From: Pholis gunnellus
Taxonomy: Eukaryota; Chordata; Actinopteri; Perciformes; Pholidae
DNA: 64,000 nt
NCBI GenBank assembly: GCA_910591455.2
Contig: OU342806.1
Coordinates: 29,082,017-29,146,016, forward strand
Direction of reading: 5' to 3'
Made by a program: the position numbers and the translations under genes. The notes under the pieces were generated by a model. That model made no database searches. It had not been told where the DNA came from and saw only the letters and a program-made list of their open reading frames with translations. Positions 1 through 10,660 of this stretch are shown one piece after another. Position 1 is the stretch's first letter. Each line of letters starts with the position of its first letter.

Positions 1-21
1 CAGAAACTTAAACAGCAGCGT

Positions 22-3000
22 ATGGCCCGGTACCGAGACGATACTGATTTTAGACTGAAAAAAAAACAGTGCTTCACTGCTCGATATAAAGAAAGCTTAG
101 AGTTTAGACAGAAGAAGAGATCTCAAATCACTCAGCGTTATACTCATGACCAAGCATTCAGGGTAAGACACAGACAACTAATGAAAAAAATAATGCAAGA
201 CAGATATCAAAACAATCCTACATATAGGAGAATGCATAACATGAGATGTGCCTTGAAAATAAAAAGGAAATACAGACGGATAAATAGACAAACAGAAGAA
301 AGTGACAACAGTTTGATCGAAGAAGCCATAACTGTTTTCAGGTCACAAATAAAGGCTGGTCCCACTTATGTCTGCACCGTCTGTCATAAAGCATCATTTC
401 CAAACCAAGTGAGACCCTGTAAAAGGTTAAACTATGTAAAGAATCCAGTTATGGTTGCAGCATGCCTGACAGGAAAGTACGTCCATGTTTGTGATGATGA
501 GTGCAGAGATGAACAACAGTGCAAAGTGCCTGATGAGAGAAGGGAAGAGTGGATTTGTCACACTTGCCACAAACATCTTAAAGATGGAGCCATGCCAACA
601 CTCGCTGTAGCTAACAACTTGGAGCTCGCTGACATTCCACCTGAACTGTCTGATCTGAACATATTGGAGAGACATCTCATAGCTAAGTGCATAGCCTTTG
701 CAAAAATTATTCCTCTTCCCAAAGGAAGGCAGAGATCAATACATGGCAACGTGGTTTGTGTCCCGTCTGAGGTGCAGGAAACAGTGGAAGCGTTACCCAG
801 ACTGAGAAGTGAGTCCCAGGTCATGAGAGTGAAACTGAAGAGACGATTGTGTTACAAAGGTCATCAGTTGTTCCAGACTGTCACCTGGTCTAAACTAGTG
901 CAGGCGCTGCATAAACTCAAAGACATTCACCCACAATACCAGGACATAACTATCAGAGATGAGGCTGAGCTATGTGACCCAACACTTCCTGATGAAGAGG
1001 ATGATGATGAGGATGATGATGAGGATGCAACAATGGATGAGAATGATTATGATGACGCTGATTTAATGGACATTGACATGTGTGAGAGAAGTGCACTGTG
1101 TGAGGCAGAAACTGAGGCCGAAGGTGAGCAGGATATTGACATGTTGTCATGTGATGGTGAACAACCAGAGGAGCAGAGAGATGATGCAGAACAGGAAGGT
1201 GACATGCCTAACGGTGGTTTTGCTCTAGAATCATGTCTTCAACCATGTGATATTTCAGAGGAGATTTTATGTTTCAGTGAAGGAATCTACTCTGTTGCCC
1301 CTGCAGAAAGAAACAGTCCTGTTGGCTTTTTCAGAACACCTAAACTTGAGGCGATGGCTTTCCCGGTACAGTTCCCTACAGGTCAAAACACACTGGATGA
1401 AATGAGACGTATTAAAGTAACACCCAGCAGTTATTTCAAAGCAAGGCTTTTCTGTACTGATGATCGTTTTGCCAGAGACACAAATTATTTGTTCTTTGCA
1501 CAGTTTGTGACTGAAATACATTTGGCTACCTCCAGCATGACAATACAGTTGAGGAAAGGAAAGCCTCTGACTAGAGATGGACGAAGGATAACTTCTGGTA
1601 TGCTGCAAAATAAACGAGAGGTCGAGAGACTGGTGAGAAATAAAGATGCAGTCAGATTCATGCAGCCGCTGAGAGGAACACCAGCTTATTGGGAGAAAAC
1701 TACAAGAGATCTTTTTGCCATGATCAGACAGTTGGGAACCCCCACATTCTTTTGTACGTTTTCTGCAGCTGAGATGCGTTGGCCTGAAGTGATTAAGGCA
1801 ATAAAAGGACAGCAAGGTGAAGAGGTCAATGTTGAAGGGCTCGACTGGTCAGCAAAGTGTGACATACTGAGAAGCAATCCAGTGACAACAATGCGCATGT
1901 TTGATAAGCGTGTTGAGGCGTTATACAGAGATTTGCTCTTATCTCCTGCACAGCCTCTCGGCAAAGTTGTTGACTTTTTTTACCGAGTTGAGTTTCAGCA
2001 CAGAGGAAGCCCACACATTCACTGTCTCATATGGGTAGAAGGTGCACCTGTGTTTGAGGAGGATGATGATCAGATTGTGTCAGATTTTGTGTCCAAATAC
2101 ATCACAGCTCAGCTGCCTGACCCACATTCACAACCTGAACTGTACAAGAAGGTCACAGAAGTGCAAATACACAGCAAAAACCACTCAAGGACATGTTTCA
2201 GAAGTCCCAGCTCTGGTTGCAGATTTGGATTTCCCAAACCACCTGCCAGAAACACAATGATAACGAGACCTGGTGAGAACGTTGATCCACTGCAAGTGCA
2301 AATAGCAAAGTCAAAGCTCCAACCACTGAACTTGTTGCTGAATGAACCTGAAACTGCCTCACTCAGTTTGCAGCAGCTCCTAGCTCGATGCGACTTAACA
2401 CTCCATGAGTATGAACGATGCCTCAATGTGATCAACAAATCCAGTGCGGTGATACTGAAACGTGAGCCAAAAGACTGCTGGGTAAATGGATATAATCCAC
2501 ATCTACTTGAAGCCTGGGATGCCAATATTGATGTCAGTTATATTCTCAATGCATATTCATGCATCATGTATCTCACCAGCTACATAACCAAAAAGGAATC
2601 TGGACTTTCTGAGTACCTTAAAACAGTCATTGAGAACTCCACCAGAGACAACGTCAATGAATGTGATGAAATGAGGGAAATCATGCAAGCTTACTCTAAA
2701 AAGAGAGAGGTCAGTGCTCAGGAGTGTGTGACTCGTGCATGTGGCATTAACATGAAAAAGTGTTCACGTGGCGTCGTATTCATACCGACAGATGATAACG
2801 CACTGAAAATGAGTCGCCCCATGTCTTACCTAGAGAACACAACATCAGAAAGTGAAAATGTGTGGATGACATCTTTGACTGACAAATACAAAGCCAGACC
2901 TGAAACACCAGAGTTTGAGGAGATGTGTTTGGCTGATTTTGCAGCTACTTGCAGAATTGTCTATGGACAGCAGAAAAAAGGTAAAGATGTGTTGCCTCTC

Positions 3001-5673
3001 CTCAATGAGATGGGATTTGTGCAAAAGAGGAAAAACGATAAACCTGCTATCATCAGATTTTACCGCTGCTCACAGGAAAAATATCCTGAGAAGTTCTATG
3101 GCACATTAGTGAAACTGTACCTTCCTCACCGATCAGACGAGGAACTGAAAAGACCGCATTTCCCCACGTACGAGTCCTTCTACAACAGTTGTCTTGTTCA
3201 ACTGCGAGGTTCTGACCAAACTGAGTACGTCAAACACATTGTGAAACGAAACAGAGACAAATATGAGAAAAACACTGAGGAGATTGAAAATGCAGTCGAA
3301 GAATTTGAACAGAACAGAGGCGTGATTGATGAATGGTGTAATCTGGCGCCAGAATCTGAAGTGGTCAGGATGGAATGTATAGAAGAACTGGAGGCACGAG
3401 AGCCAGATCATGAAAATGTACAAGAGAATGTCCCAGAATACAGTAATCAGGATAATGCTGTAACAGAAGTCAGAGCCGTCAGAGAGCCCCCTGTCTTAGA
3501 CCCCACACTGTTACGACAGATGTATCAGAACCTGAACCAGAAACAAGCATGTGTATTCTATGCAGTTAGAGACTGGTGCATAAAGCGTGTCTGTGGCCTA
3601 AATTCTGAGCAGTTTTTCTATTACATCAATGGTGGTGCTGGAACAGGAAAGTCACATCTCATTAAATGCATCTACTCTGAGGCATCTAAGATCCTGTGCA
3701 AACTTCCGAGACATTCTGAGGAGGCTGACATATCAAACCCCACTGTCCTGTTGACTGCTTTCACTGGAACTGCAGCATTTAATATATCAGGTACAACACT
3801 GCACTCTCTGCTCAAGCTACCACGAAGTCTGAAACCTCCATTTCAAGGACTTGGCAACAAACTGGATGAAGTCCGATCAGAACTTTTAAATGCTGAAATC
3901 CTCATCATTGATGAAGTGTCCATGGTGTCAAAGCCCCTGTTTGCTTATGTGGATGCGAGACTGAAACAGATCAAAGGCAGTCACAGACCCTTTGGAGGAA
4001 TGTCAGTAATAGCTGTAGGAGACTTTTATCAGCTACCACCAGTGCGACAGCCCAAGACCCTCTGTATGTATGAGCCATGTGAGATTGACCTATGGCAGGA
4101 AAACTTTCAGATGATCACTCTAACTGAGATAATGCGTCAGAAGGATGATGTTAACTTTGCAGAGATGTTGAACCGGATCCGTGTGAAAGGAAAGTCAGAT
4201 AAGTTGTCTGAAGCAGACAGAGCTTTGTTGTCACAGACCATCACTGAACCAGCACTTTGTCCAACTGATGTACTGCACATCTTTGCAACTAATAAACAGG
4301 TTGATTCACACAACTCAGCAACATTAGCTCTGCTCCATTCTCATATCACCAAGATCGATGCAGATGACTACAAAAAGGACCCACGAACTGGAAGAATGGC
4401 CCGACAAACCAAACCATACAAAGGAAACAGAAATGAGTTACCAGATACACTGAATGTAGCTGAAGGTGCTCGAGTCATGCTCACCAGAAACATAGATGTG
4501 TCTCAAGGATTGGTGAATGGATCGTTTGCTACACTAGTCAGGGTAATAACCTCAGAACAAAGTGGTGTTGCACATGTCACTATGCTTGGGCTCAAGATGG
4601 ATGATGAAACCGCTGGAATGAATTACCGTAATAGAGCACCAGGCAGACCTGATGATCTAGCGTACGTAGAGAGAGCAGAGGACAATCTGAAACAGAAAGG
4701 AGTGGTACGCAGACAGTTTCCGGTTCGACTTGCCTTTGCTTGTACAATACACAAGGTTCAAGGTATGACAAGGACATCAGCTGTAGTCTCACTAAAACAC
4801 ATTTTTGAACCTGGCATGGCTTATGTAGCTGTCAGTAGAGTGACCTCTCTCAGTGGACTGCACATGCTGGATCTGGATGAGAGTAAGATATATGCCAACC
4901 CAGAAATCACTGGAGCCCTCCAGACCATGAGACAAGTCAGATTGGATGACATGATGCCTCTTCTTCAAATCCAACAGACATCGAGCAGACATGACACTCT
5001 GACCATTGTTCACCATAACACAGAAGGTTTGCCATCTCATGTCAATGACATCAGGAGCCATCATGAACTGTGTCTTGCAGATGTTTTGTGTCTCACAGAA
5101 ACTCACCTTCAAGGCTCCTTTGTTGCAGACAGTCTCCACATCGAGGGCTACAATATGTTCAAACGCAACAGACACCTGTCCTACACAAATGTTCCAGAAA
5201 TGGCCAACAGACGTGGTGGTGGAGTTGCTGTTTATGTGAAAAGCCACATTCAAGTGCGTGAAAAACAGTACATACATAATGTCACTGATCTTGAGTTTGT
5301 GGCTCTGAAGGTTGAAGCCCCAGTGAGTGCACTGATTGCAGCTGTATACAGACCACCAGACTACAGTGTGAGATCATTCCTGTCAAACCTGGGAAGCCTT
5401 CTGGACTCATTGGAGATCATGGACTGTCAGCCCATCATTGTCTGTGGTGATTTCAACGAGAATCTCTTATCCAACACAAGTAAGCCAATACTTGAGCTCT
5501 TTCAGTCCAGGGGATATGCACAAGTCATCACTACTGCAACCACAGAGAAGAACACACTGCTGGACCTCATTTTCATCTCTCAGCCACAACATTGTCTCCA
5601 CTCTGGTGTGATGAAAACCTATTACAGTTATCACAACCCGGTCTACTGTGTCATGTCCTCTAACAGTCCATAA
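22..5673 (+). CDS. Helentron-type Helitron replicase/helicase with C-terminal EEP endonuclease
   Basis: This is a rolling-circle transposase of the Helitron superfamily, Helentron branch, expected to nick and unwind DNA during transposition. The basic N-terminus is followed by cysteine pairs at residues 118/121 and 179/182 that look zinc-binding, then an acidic tract at 324-335. The Rep nuclease shows the HUH motif PHIHC (H665, H667) and paired tyrosines Y850/Y854 (YLTSY) followed by K857. The PIF1-like helicase has Walker A GGAGTGKS at 1204-1211, Walker B ILIIDE from 1293, and a late VAVSRV motif. From about residue 1655 there is an APE/EEP-type endonuclease with GGGVAVYV and GDFNEN (from 1809), the fusion typical of Helentrons. 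The frame has no stop. It is also open from base 1 to the ATG at 22, so the true start may lie outside the window. The usual SDH near the end reads SYH (1869-1871). Confidence 0.93.
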   Translation: MARYRDDTDFRLKKKQCFTARYKESLEFRQKKRSQITQRYTHDQAFRVRHRQLMKKIMQDRYQNNPTYRRMHNMRCALKIKRKYRRINRQTEESDNSLIEEAITVFRSQIKAGPTYVCTVCHKASFPNQVRPCKRLNYVKNPVMVAACLTGKYVHVCDDECRDEQQCKVPDERREEWICHTCHKHLKDGAMPTLAVANNLELADIPPELSDLNILERHLIAKCIAFAKIIPLPKGRQRSIHGNVVCVPSEVQETVEALPRLRSESQVMRVKLKRRLCYKGHQLFQTVTWSKLVQALHKLKDIHPQYQDITIRDEAELCDPTLPDEEDDDEDDDEDATMDENDYDDADLMDIDMCERSALCEAETEAEGEQDIDMLSCDGEQPEEQRDDAEQEGDMPNGGFALESCLQPCDISEEILCFSEGIYSVAPAERNSPVGFFRTPKLEAMAFPVQFPTGQNTLDEMRRIKVTPSSYFKARLFCTDDRFARDTNYLFFAQFVTEIHLATSSMTIQLRKGKPLTRDGRRITSGMLQNKREVERLVRNKDAVRFMQPLRGTPAYWEKTTRDLFAMIRQLGTPTFFCTFSAAEMRWPEVIKAIKGQQGEEVNVEGLDWSAKCDILRSNPVTTMRMFDKRVEALYRDLLLSPAQPLGKVVDFFYRVEFQHRGSPHIHCLIWVEGAPVFEEDDDQIVSDFVSKYITAQLPDPHSQPELYKKVTEVQIHSKNHSRTCFRSPSSGCRFGFPKPPARNTMITRPGENVDPLQVQIAKSKLQPLNLLLNEPETASLSLQQLLARCDLTLHEYERCLNVINKSSAVILKREPKDCWVNGYNPHLLEAWDANIDVSYILNAYSCIMYLTSYITKKESGLSEYLKTVIENSTRDNVNECDEMREIMQAYSKKREVSAQECVTRACGINMKKCSRGVVFIPTDDNALKMSRPMSYLENTTSESENVWMTSLTDKYKARPETPEFEEMCLADFAATCRIVYGQQKKGKDVLPLLNEMGFVQKRKNDKPAIIRFYRCSQEKYPEKFYGTLVKLYLPHRSDEELKRPHFPTYESFYNSCLVQLRGSDQTEYVKHIVKRNRDKYEKNTEEIENAVEEFEQNRGVIDEWCNLAPESEVVRMECIEELEAREPDHENVQENVPEYSNQDNAVTEVRAVREPPVLDPTLLRQMYQNLNQKQACVFYAVRDWCIKRVCGLNSEQFFYYINGGAGTGKSHLIKCIYSEASKILCKLPRHSEEADISNPTVLLTAFTGTAAFNISGTTLHSLLKLPRSLKPPFQGLGNKLDEVRSELLNAEILIIDEVSMVSKPLFAYVDARLKQIKGSHRPFGGMSVIAVGDFYQLPPVRQPKTLCMYEPCEIDLWQENFQMITLTEIMRQKDDVNFAEMLNRIRVKGKSDKLSEADRALLSQTITEPALCPTDVLHIFATNKQVDSHNSATLALLHSHITKIDADDYKKDPRTGRMARQTKPYKGNRNELPDTLNVAEGARVMLTRNIDVSQGLVNGSFATLVRVITSEQSGVAHVTMLGLKMDDETAGMNYRNRAPGRPDDLAYVERAEDNLKQKGVVRRQFPVRLAFACTIHKVQGMTRTSAVVSLKHIFEPGMAYVAVSRVTSLSGLHMLDLDESKIYANPEITGALQTMRQVRLDDMMPLLQIQQTSSRHDTLTIVHHNTEGLPSHVNDIRSHHELCLADVLCLTETHLQGSFVADSLHIEGYNMFKRNRHLSYTNVPEMANRRGGGVAVYVKSHIQVREKQYIHNVTDLEFVALKVEAPVSALIAAVYRPPDYSVRSFLSNLGSLLDSLEIMDCQPIIVCGDFNENLLSNTSKPILELFQSRGYAQVITTATTEKNTLLDLIFISQPQHCLHSGVMKTYYSYHNPVYCVMSSNSP

Positions 5674-6177
5674 AGGTATCAGCTGAGTTTTAAAGATCAA
5701 GAAAAATGCAAAGAACCTGTAACTAAACTTAAACTAATATTTTCAGTGCAGAGATTAAGAAAATAGTTTATTATAATGTAGTGTATAAATAATACAGCAT
5801 AACAGTGTGTTGATGAAACATAACTCAATGAAGTATAGACTAATCGAGATGAACAAAAGTTAGTGATATATGTATTAATGACACATTCTGATAAAAAAAT
5901 TATTGAAAGATACAATGATAAATTCAAAAGGAGTATATTGTGATGACTGTTTACTGTGAATGATGTATAGAATATAACAGACTTGCAGAGATTTAATTTA
6001 TCAAGAGTAATGTTCACGTAAAGGAAACCTAATTATGCGGTCACAAGACATGTTGGACTTTATTTAGTAAGTTGAATGGGATTTTGTTTGGTAATCATCG
6101 TTTTACAGTGTTGGACAATATTATGGGTAATATTCTTTCCAGGTAACCATATGATTTTGAGCTATATTTCCAACACA
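5674..6177. other. AT-rich 3' flank of the Helentron ORF
   Basis: About 500 bases with no supported gene. The sequence is AT-rich and probably includes the 3' untranslated part and end of the Helentron. I could not fix the element's terminus. Confidence 0.4.
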
Positions 6178-6239
6178 TTTTGGCCTGTGCATTTATCAGG
6201 GTGGGTTAGGGTTAGGGTTGATAAATGCACAGGCCAAAA
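6178..6239. repeat. Perfect 21-bp hairpin with a TTAGGG-type G-rich loop
   Basis: Bases 6178-6198 and 6219-6239 are exact reverse complements. The 20-base loop holds four runs of three G (GGG T GGG TTA GGG TTA GGG), so it could form a G-quadruplex. It lies about 500 bp after the Helentron stop. Helitrons carry hairpins near the 3' end, so it may be part of that terminus, but this is inference. Confidence 0.85.
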
Positions 6240-6349
6240 CTCTTTCAGCAGCTGTATACAGCATTGTACACAGCTGCTAACATTTAGCGTAGCAGACATA
6301 CATCAGAGAGTATGTGTTCTAGATGTAACACATACTTTCTGGTGTACTG

Positions 6350-8100
6350 ATACCTACCAGCTGAAACCCCACATTTCCATCCCAATCAATTTCACACTCT
6401 AGCAGGGCGGGTGGCCTTGCTAGAGACTGTTACTCATTTAACTTTTCTTTCCCCTGGACCGGAGACACAGTTCTCCTGTGTCCTCTGTAATGCTAAGTTT
6501 CCTTTCTGATGGACAGAAGACACAGTTCTCCTGTGTCCTCTGTAAGGACACCTGCCAGCCTTGGCCTCACTTCCTTCAGCACTGTGAGGATCAGCTCACA
6601 GCAACCAAGACATGCTGCAAAAGGCCAGAGACTGCAGCACTAACTGAACTGTCTATCAGAGGAGGACTTATCACTGTTGGATCACATAGAGACACATTTT
6701 ACTTCCTGCTTGTCCCAGTCATTCTTCAAAGCAGAGGATGAGAAAACACCTGCCTGCCTTTGCCCCATCTTCTGTCTGGCTCTGAGATACTGGATGAGCT
6801 CAAAACAACCAAGACATCATGGCCACCACAGACCAGATGCTGCAGCACCATCTTAACTGTTCATCAACAGTGGACCCACCACTGCTGGACCACACAGACA
6901 CATGTTCTCCCTGCCAGTGTCGAGGTTTCTTCGCAACAGAGCATAAGGTATAGTTTTTTTTTTTCATATATGATTTACAATGTTTTGCTTTAATTGTGTG
7001 TTCAGTCATTTATTCCCTTTGTATTAATGCAACAGTTTGAATAACACTGATGTTACAGCCAGTACAACATTGTAATTTATATCAACTTCTTCCTTCAGGT
7101 CTTCCTCCTCTGTGATCCCTCTCCTTCACAGTGAAGACACTCAGGACTGCACAGAGAGCTAAACATATAGAAGAAGCTGAACATCATGCAGCCTTCCTAA
7201 ACTTCTCTGTGTGAAATGACACTGGACATACATGTTGTTCTGCCCTGCAGCAGAATTCAAGGTATTTGATTATTGTGAATTATGTAACTTTTTAACATGT
7301 TTTGTTTCAGTCTTCAGTTTATTACAATAACTTTTTGTTTTCTCTTTTCAGGACCAGCTTCGTCCTCCTTCCTCAACATCACCATCTGTGCATCCATTGC
7401 TGTGCACAGTTCAGTTCAGTAGAGACTAACTACAGTTGATCCTTAAGCAAGTGATCAGGTGTACGGCTGCAGGGAACCAAACTGCTGCAGATCCATCATC
7501 AGTCAGTCATCACTGTCACAGTGACAGTTCCTCCTTTGTCCAGCATCACGCTCCTCCCTAAACAAGCTGTAAAGGTAACAATGTTTGTTACTTCCATAGT
7601 AAAATATCTCTCTTTGGCCACAACAAAAAAGTGCTTCTACAGCCACTGGACAGGTCAAAGGTCATCATGTTTCAGCTCTTTATATTATCACACTGACACT
7701 GAGCTCTGTTCACAGTTTAGTTTGTGTTAAGAACAGACAGATTCAACAAACAGCAACATACACTACTGACACATGGACAGAATGACTGTCTCTCAAAACA
7801 ACAGGACACCTGTTTATTTTGTTTGTTTGATCTCTACCTTATTTGGTCCAACAATGTATGTTTATTTTATGTTTCATCACAATTTATATCTTTTACATTA
7901 TTTTATTGTATTTATTTATTCATGTAATCCTTCTCTTTTCCCATTAATCAGTTTTCTAACAGATATATGAAAGATTAAGGATGAAAATGTGTCAGTTACT
8001 TCAATTGCTACATGAATATGAACTAATTAACCTGGCGGAAAGGACACATTTTTATCCTAAAGTCATGAGTCATTAGCATGGGGTTTCAGCTGGTAGGTAT
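6350..8100. repeat. 1.75-kb non-coding segment bounded by a 22-bp inverted repeat
   Basis: Bases 6350-6371 are the exact reverse complement of 8079-8100, and the match stops on both sides. The enclosed sequence has no convincing ORF. It contains pyrimidine-rich stretches followed by AG that look splice-acceptor-like (near 7090 and 7350). I see no clear target duplication outside the arms. It may be a non-autonomous element next to or inside the Helentron copy. Its class is unknown. Confidence 0.5.
6464..6545 (+). repeat. 27-bp direct repeat, period 55
   Basis: The 27 bases at 6464-6490 recur exactly at 6519-6545, separated by 28 bases. This is a short local duplication inside the non-coding segment described above. 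Confidence 0.85.
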
Positions 8101-8556
8101 AGTCAAGGTTTTTCACATGTGTACACCTAGCCTTAGGGTAATCTAAACCCTATCGAAAATACATATATGTAAGCCCAGTGTTAAAATATCAGACTGTGGA
8201 ATCCAAGCTGAAGGTATTGTCTTCAGAATGTCTAAAACACATGACTTGGTTCAAAGAGTCTTGTCAAAAGATTGAATGGGAAAACAAATCTTCCCAAGCT
8301 CGTCTGCTAACCTTGAGTCAAACTAGTGACTCTAAAACCCAGCGTTTCAATGAGGCTCAGTAAACTGAGCTTAATGTTGGGATCATTTAAATGACAATGT
8401 TGACAAGACTGGCAGTCCAGGGCTACTGGAACTTGAAGTCTTGAACTACTGGGAGTATTACGCTAGGTCTAAACACGATGTGAAAAGCCTTTGATTGTAG
8501 GAAATGAACAATATTGTAAACCATTGAAATTGTGATATATTTATATGTGTTGTATA
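8101..8556. other. No feature recognised
   Basis: Unique-looking AT-rich sequence with no coding region that I can support. Confidence 0.3.
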
Positions 8557-9123
8557 CAAAATGTTCAGCTCTTTCAGGAGAGCGGTGATATGACTTTTCA
8601 TATTTGTAATCTTTAAATCTTTTGAAATATTAAGCTTTTTACATTTTTTTTTAATGGGATATCTATGGAGAAAATCTTCAAATCCTATTAAACTTCTTCA
8701 ACTTTCAAAGCCTTCTTCTTCCTCATACTTTCAGCTACAGACACCATAGTTAGTCAAAATGTTCACCTTTCAGGAGAGGGGTGATATGACTTTTCAGATT
8801 TGTAATCTTTAAACTTTTTGAATTATTAAGCTTTTTGCAATTTCTTTTGAATTGGATATCTATTTTCAGCAATGTTTTCCCAGTTCTTTTCAGCTTTCAG
8901 CATTCCAACGCATTTTCAGCAGGAAATGCATTTTCTAGTTCTTCTTTTTATATTTCTTCCGTCCCCATTCTTTGACACGCTAAGGCTCCTTCATATTTTA
9001 AGCTACAGAAACCGTTCAACTATCAAAATGTTCAGCTCTTTCAGGAGAGGGGTGCTATGTCTCTTCATATTTCTAATCTTTAAACTTTTTGAATTATTCA
9101 ATTTTTTGCAATCTTTTTTGAAT

Positions 9124-9179
9124 GAGATATCAATGGAGATTGATGTTTTTTGAGATATCAATGGAGATTGATGTTTTTT
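9124..9179 (+). repeat. Exact 28-bp tandem duplication
   Basis: The unit at 9124-9151 is repeated exactly at 9152-9179. It is a recent slip within the third copy of the larger repeat. Confidence 0.85.
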
Positions 9180-9370
9180 GAGATTGACTGGTTTTGGTAT
9201 AAAGAGCATATGTTCGACAGGTAGTTTTGTTGAAAATCGCTTCTTAATCAGTCTGCTTCTAACACCAGGTGCGTCCTCACCATGGCAACCAGATACACAC
9301 GCACGCAGGCACGCTCTCTCTCTACACACACACACGACTTGGAGATATTCAGTCAAAGGCATTTTTAGAC

Positions 9371-9472
9371 CGTCTGTCTGTCTGTCTGTCTGCCTGTCTC
9401 ACTCACTCACTCAGTACATAAAACTGTCTGTCTGCCTGTCTCATTCACTCACTCAGTCCATATATCTGTCTT

Positions 9473-9549
<77 letters not shown>

Positions 9550-9553
9550 CTAT
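9371..9553 (+). repeat. Compound microsatellite (CTGT/CACT/CT/TATC)
   Basis: CTGT and CACT tetranucleotides run into about 50 bases of pure CT and then a TATC run. A related CTGT/CTCA/CT block follows at about 9795-9930. Confidence 0.9.
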
Positions 9554-10242
9554 GGACCTTGAACGCACCACAATTGAACTGAATGGAACCTGGTTCATTC
9601 GCTCATTTATAAACAGGACTATGCCATGGAACTATAGAGTCAGCAGAAGAGATGGTCACTGTCATTCATCTGAACAGCATGCATGACAATGATTACAATA
9701 TAATAGGCATAAGTCTCTGAAAAAGTTAGTTGTTCCAAATGTTGTTATGCTGTTAGATGCGTTATTTATTCAAGCAGGACGGTGGTCCTCACTCAGTCCA
9801 TATAACTGTCTGTCTGCCTGTCTCACTCACTCACTCAGTCCATCTAACTGTCTGAGTCTGTCTCTTTCTCACTCTCACACTCATTCACTCAGTCTATCTC
9901 TCTCTCTCTCTCTCTGTGTGTCTCTCATATATTCATTTAGTCTTAGAGATTTTTAGAGGACTTTTCCATTTTTTAAGCTACAGAAACCGTTCGACTATCA
10001 AAATGTTCAGCTCTTTCAGGAGATGGGTGATATGACTTTTCATATTTCAATTTTCTCATTTGGAGATTGATCTATGTTTTAATATTTACAGCTTACCATA
10101 CTATTGTCCTGCTCTGCCAAGTCTTTCCTCGTCTCGCCCACTTGTGTCATGGTGTGTGTACATCTCACAATCAGGAAACTTGTCAGAATACCCATATTTG
10201 ATTGGCTGAGCTGCATCACATATATCTCTAAGTCATGTGTGT

Positions 10243-10660
10243 CTGTGAGCCTCTGTTCACTAATTAGCTCAATTAGAATCACCTGTGCGCCTGCAGCCTG
10301 TTCATGGAGAAAAAGCAGGGAAACACCTCTCAAACAAATCCTCAATAACGTACATAGGGTTAGGGTTAGTTAATAGGGTTAATACGTACGTATTACGTGA
10401 GCGTAAGCTCCCATCATTTCCAAAGGCATTACTAGTAGGCATCACGTAATTTGCGGAGAGGCGTTTCCCTGCTTTTTCTCCATGAACAGGCTGCAGGCGC
10501 ACAGGTGATTCTGATTGAGCTAATTAGTGAAGAGGCTCATAGACTCACATACACAAACTGTGAGTCTCCGTTCACTAATTAGCTCAATCAGAATCACCTG
10601 TGCGCCTGCAGCCTGTTCATGGAGAAAAAGCAGGGAAACACCTCTCAAACAAATCCTCAA
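10243..10660. repeat. Three-copy foldback cluster (direct-inverted-direct)
   Basis: A unit of about 100 bases is present at 10243-10344 (+), inverted at 10456-10539, and again at 10558-10660 (+). The copies differ at only a few bases. Between the first two lies a telomere-like stretch (TAGGGTTAGGGTTAG, about 10355-10369) and the palindrome AATACGTACGTATT at 10381-10394. Short ORFs shared between the copies follow from the repetition. I see no protein homology. Confidence 0.85.

Larger units (their letters stand above)
8557..10065 (+). repeat. Four spaced direct copies of a ~100-140 bp repeat
   Basis: Copies lie near 8557-8690, 8733-8875, 9000-9135 and 9974-10065. Each carries the core TGTTCAGCTCTTTCAGGAGA (or a close variant), then a TATGACTTTTCAT-like block and AT-rich sequence. 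Three copies are preceded by AGCTACAGA. The unequal spacing shows that other repeats have inserted between units or that intervening DNA has been lost. Confidence 0.75.
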
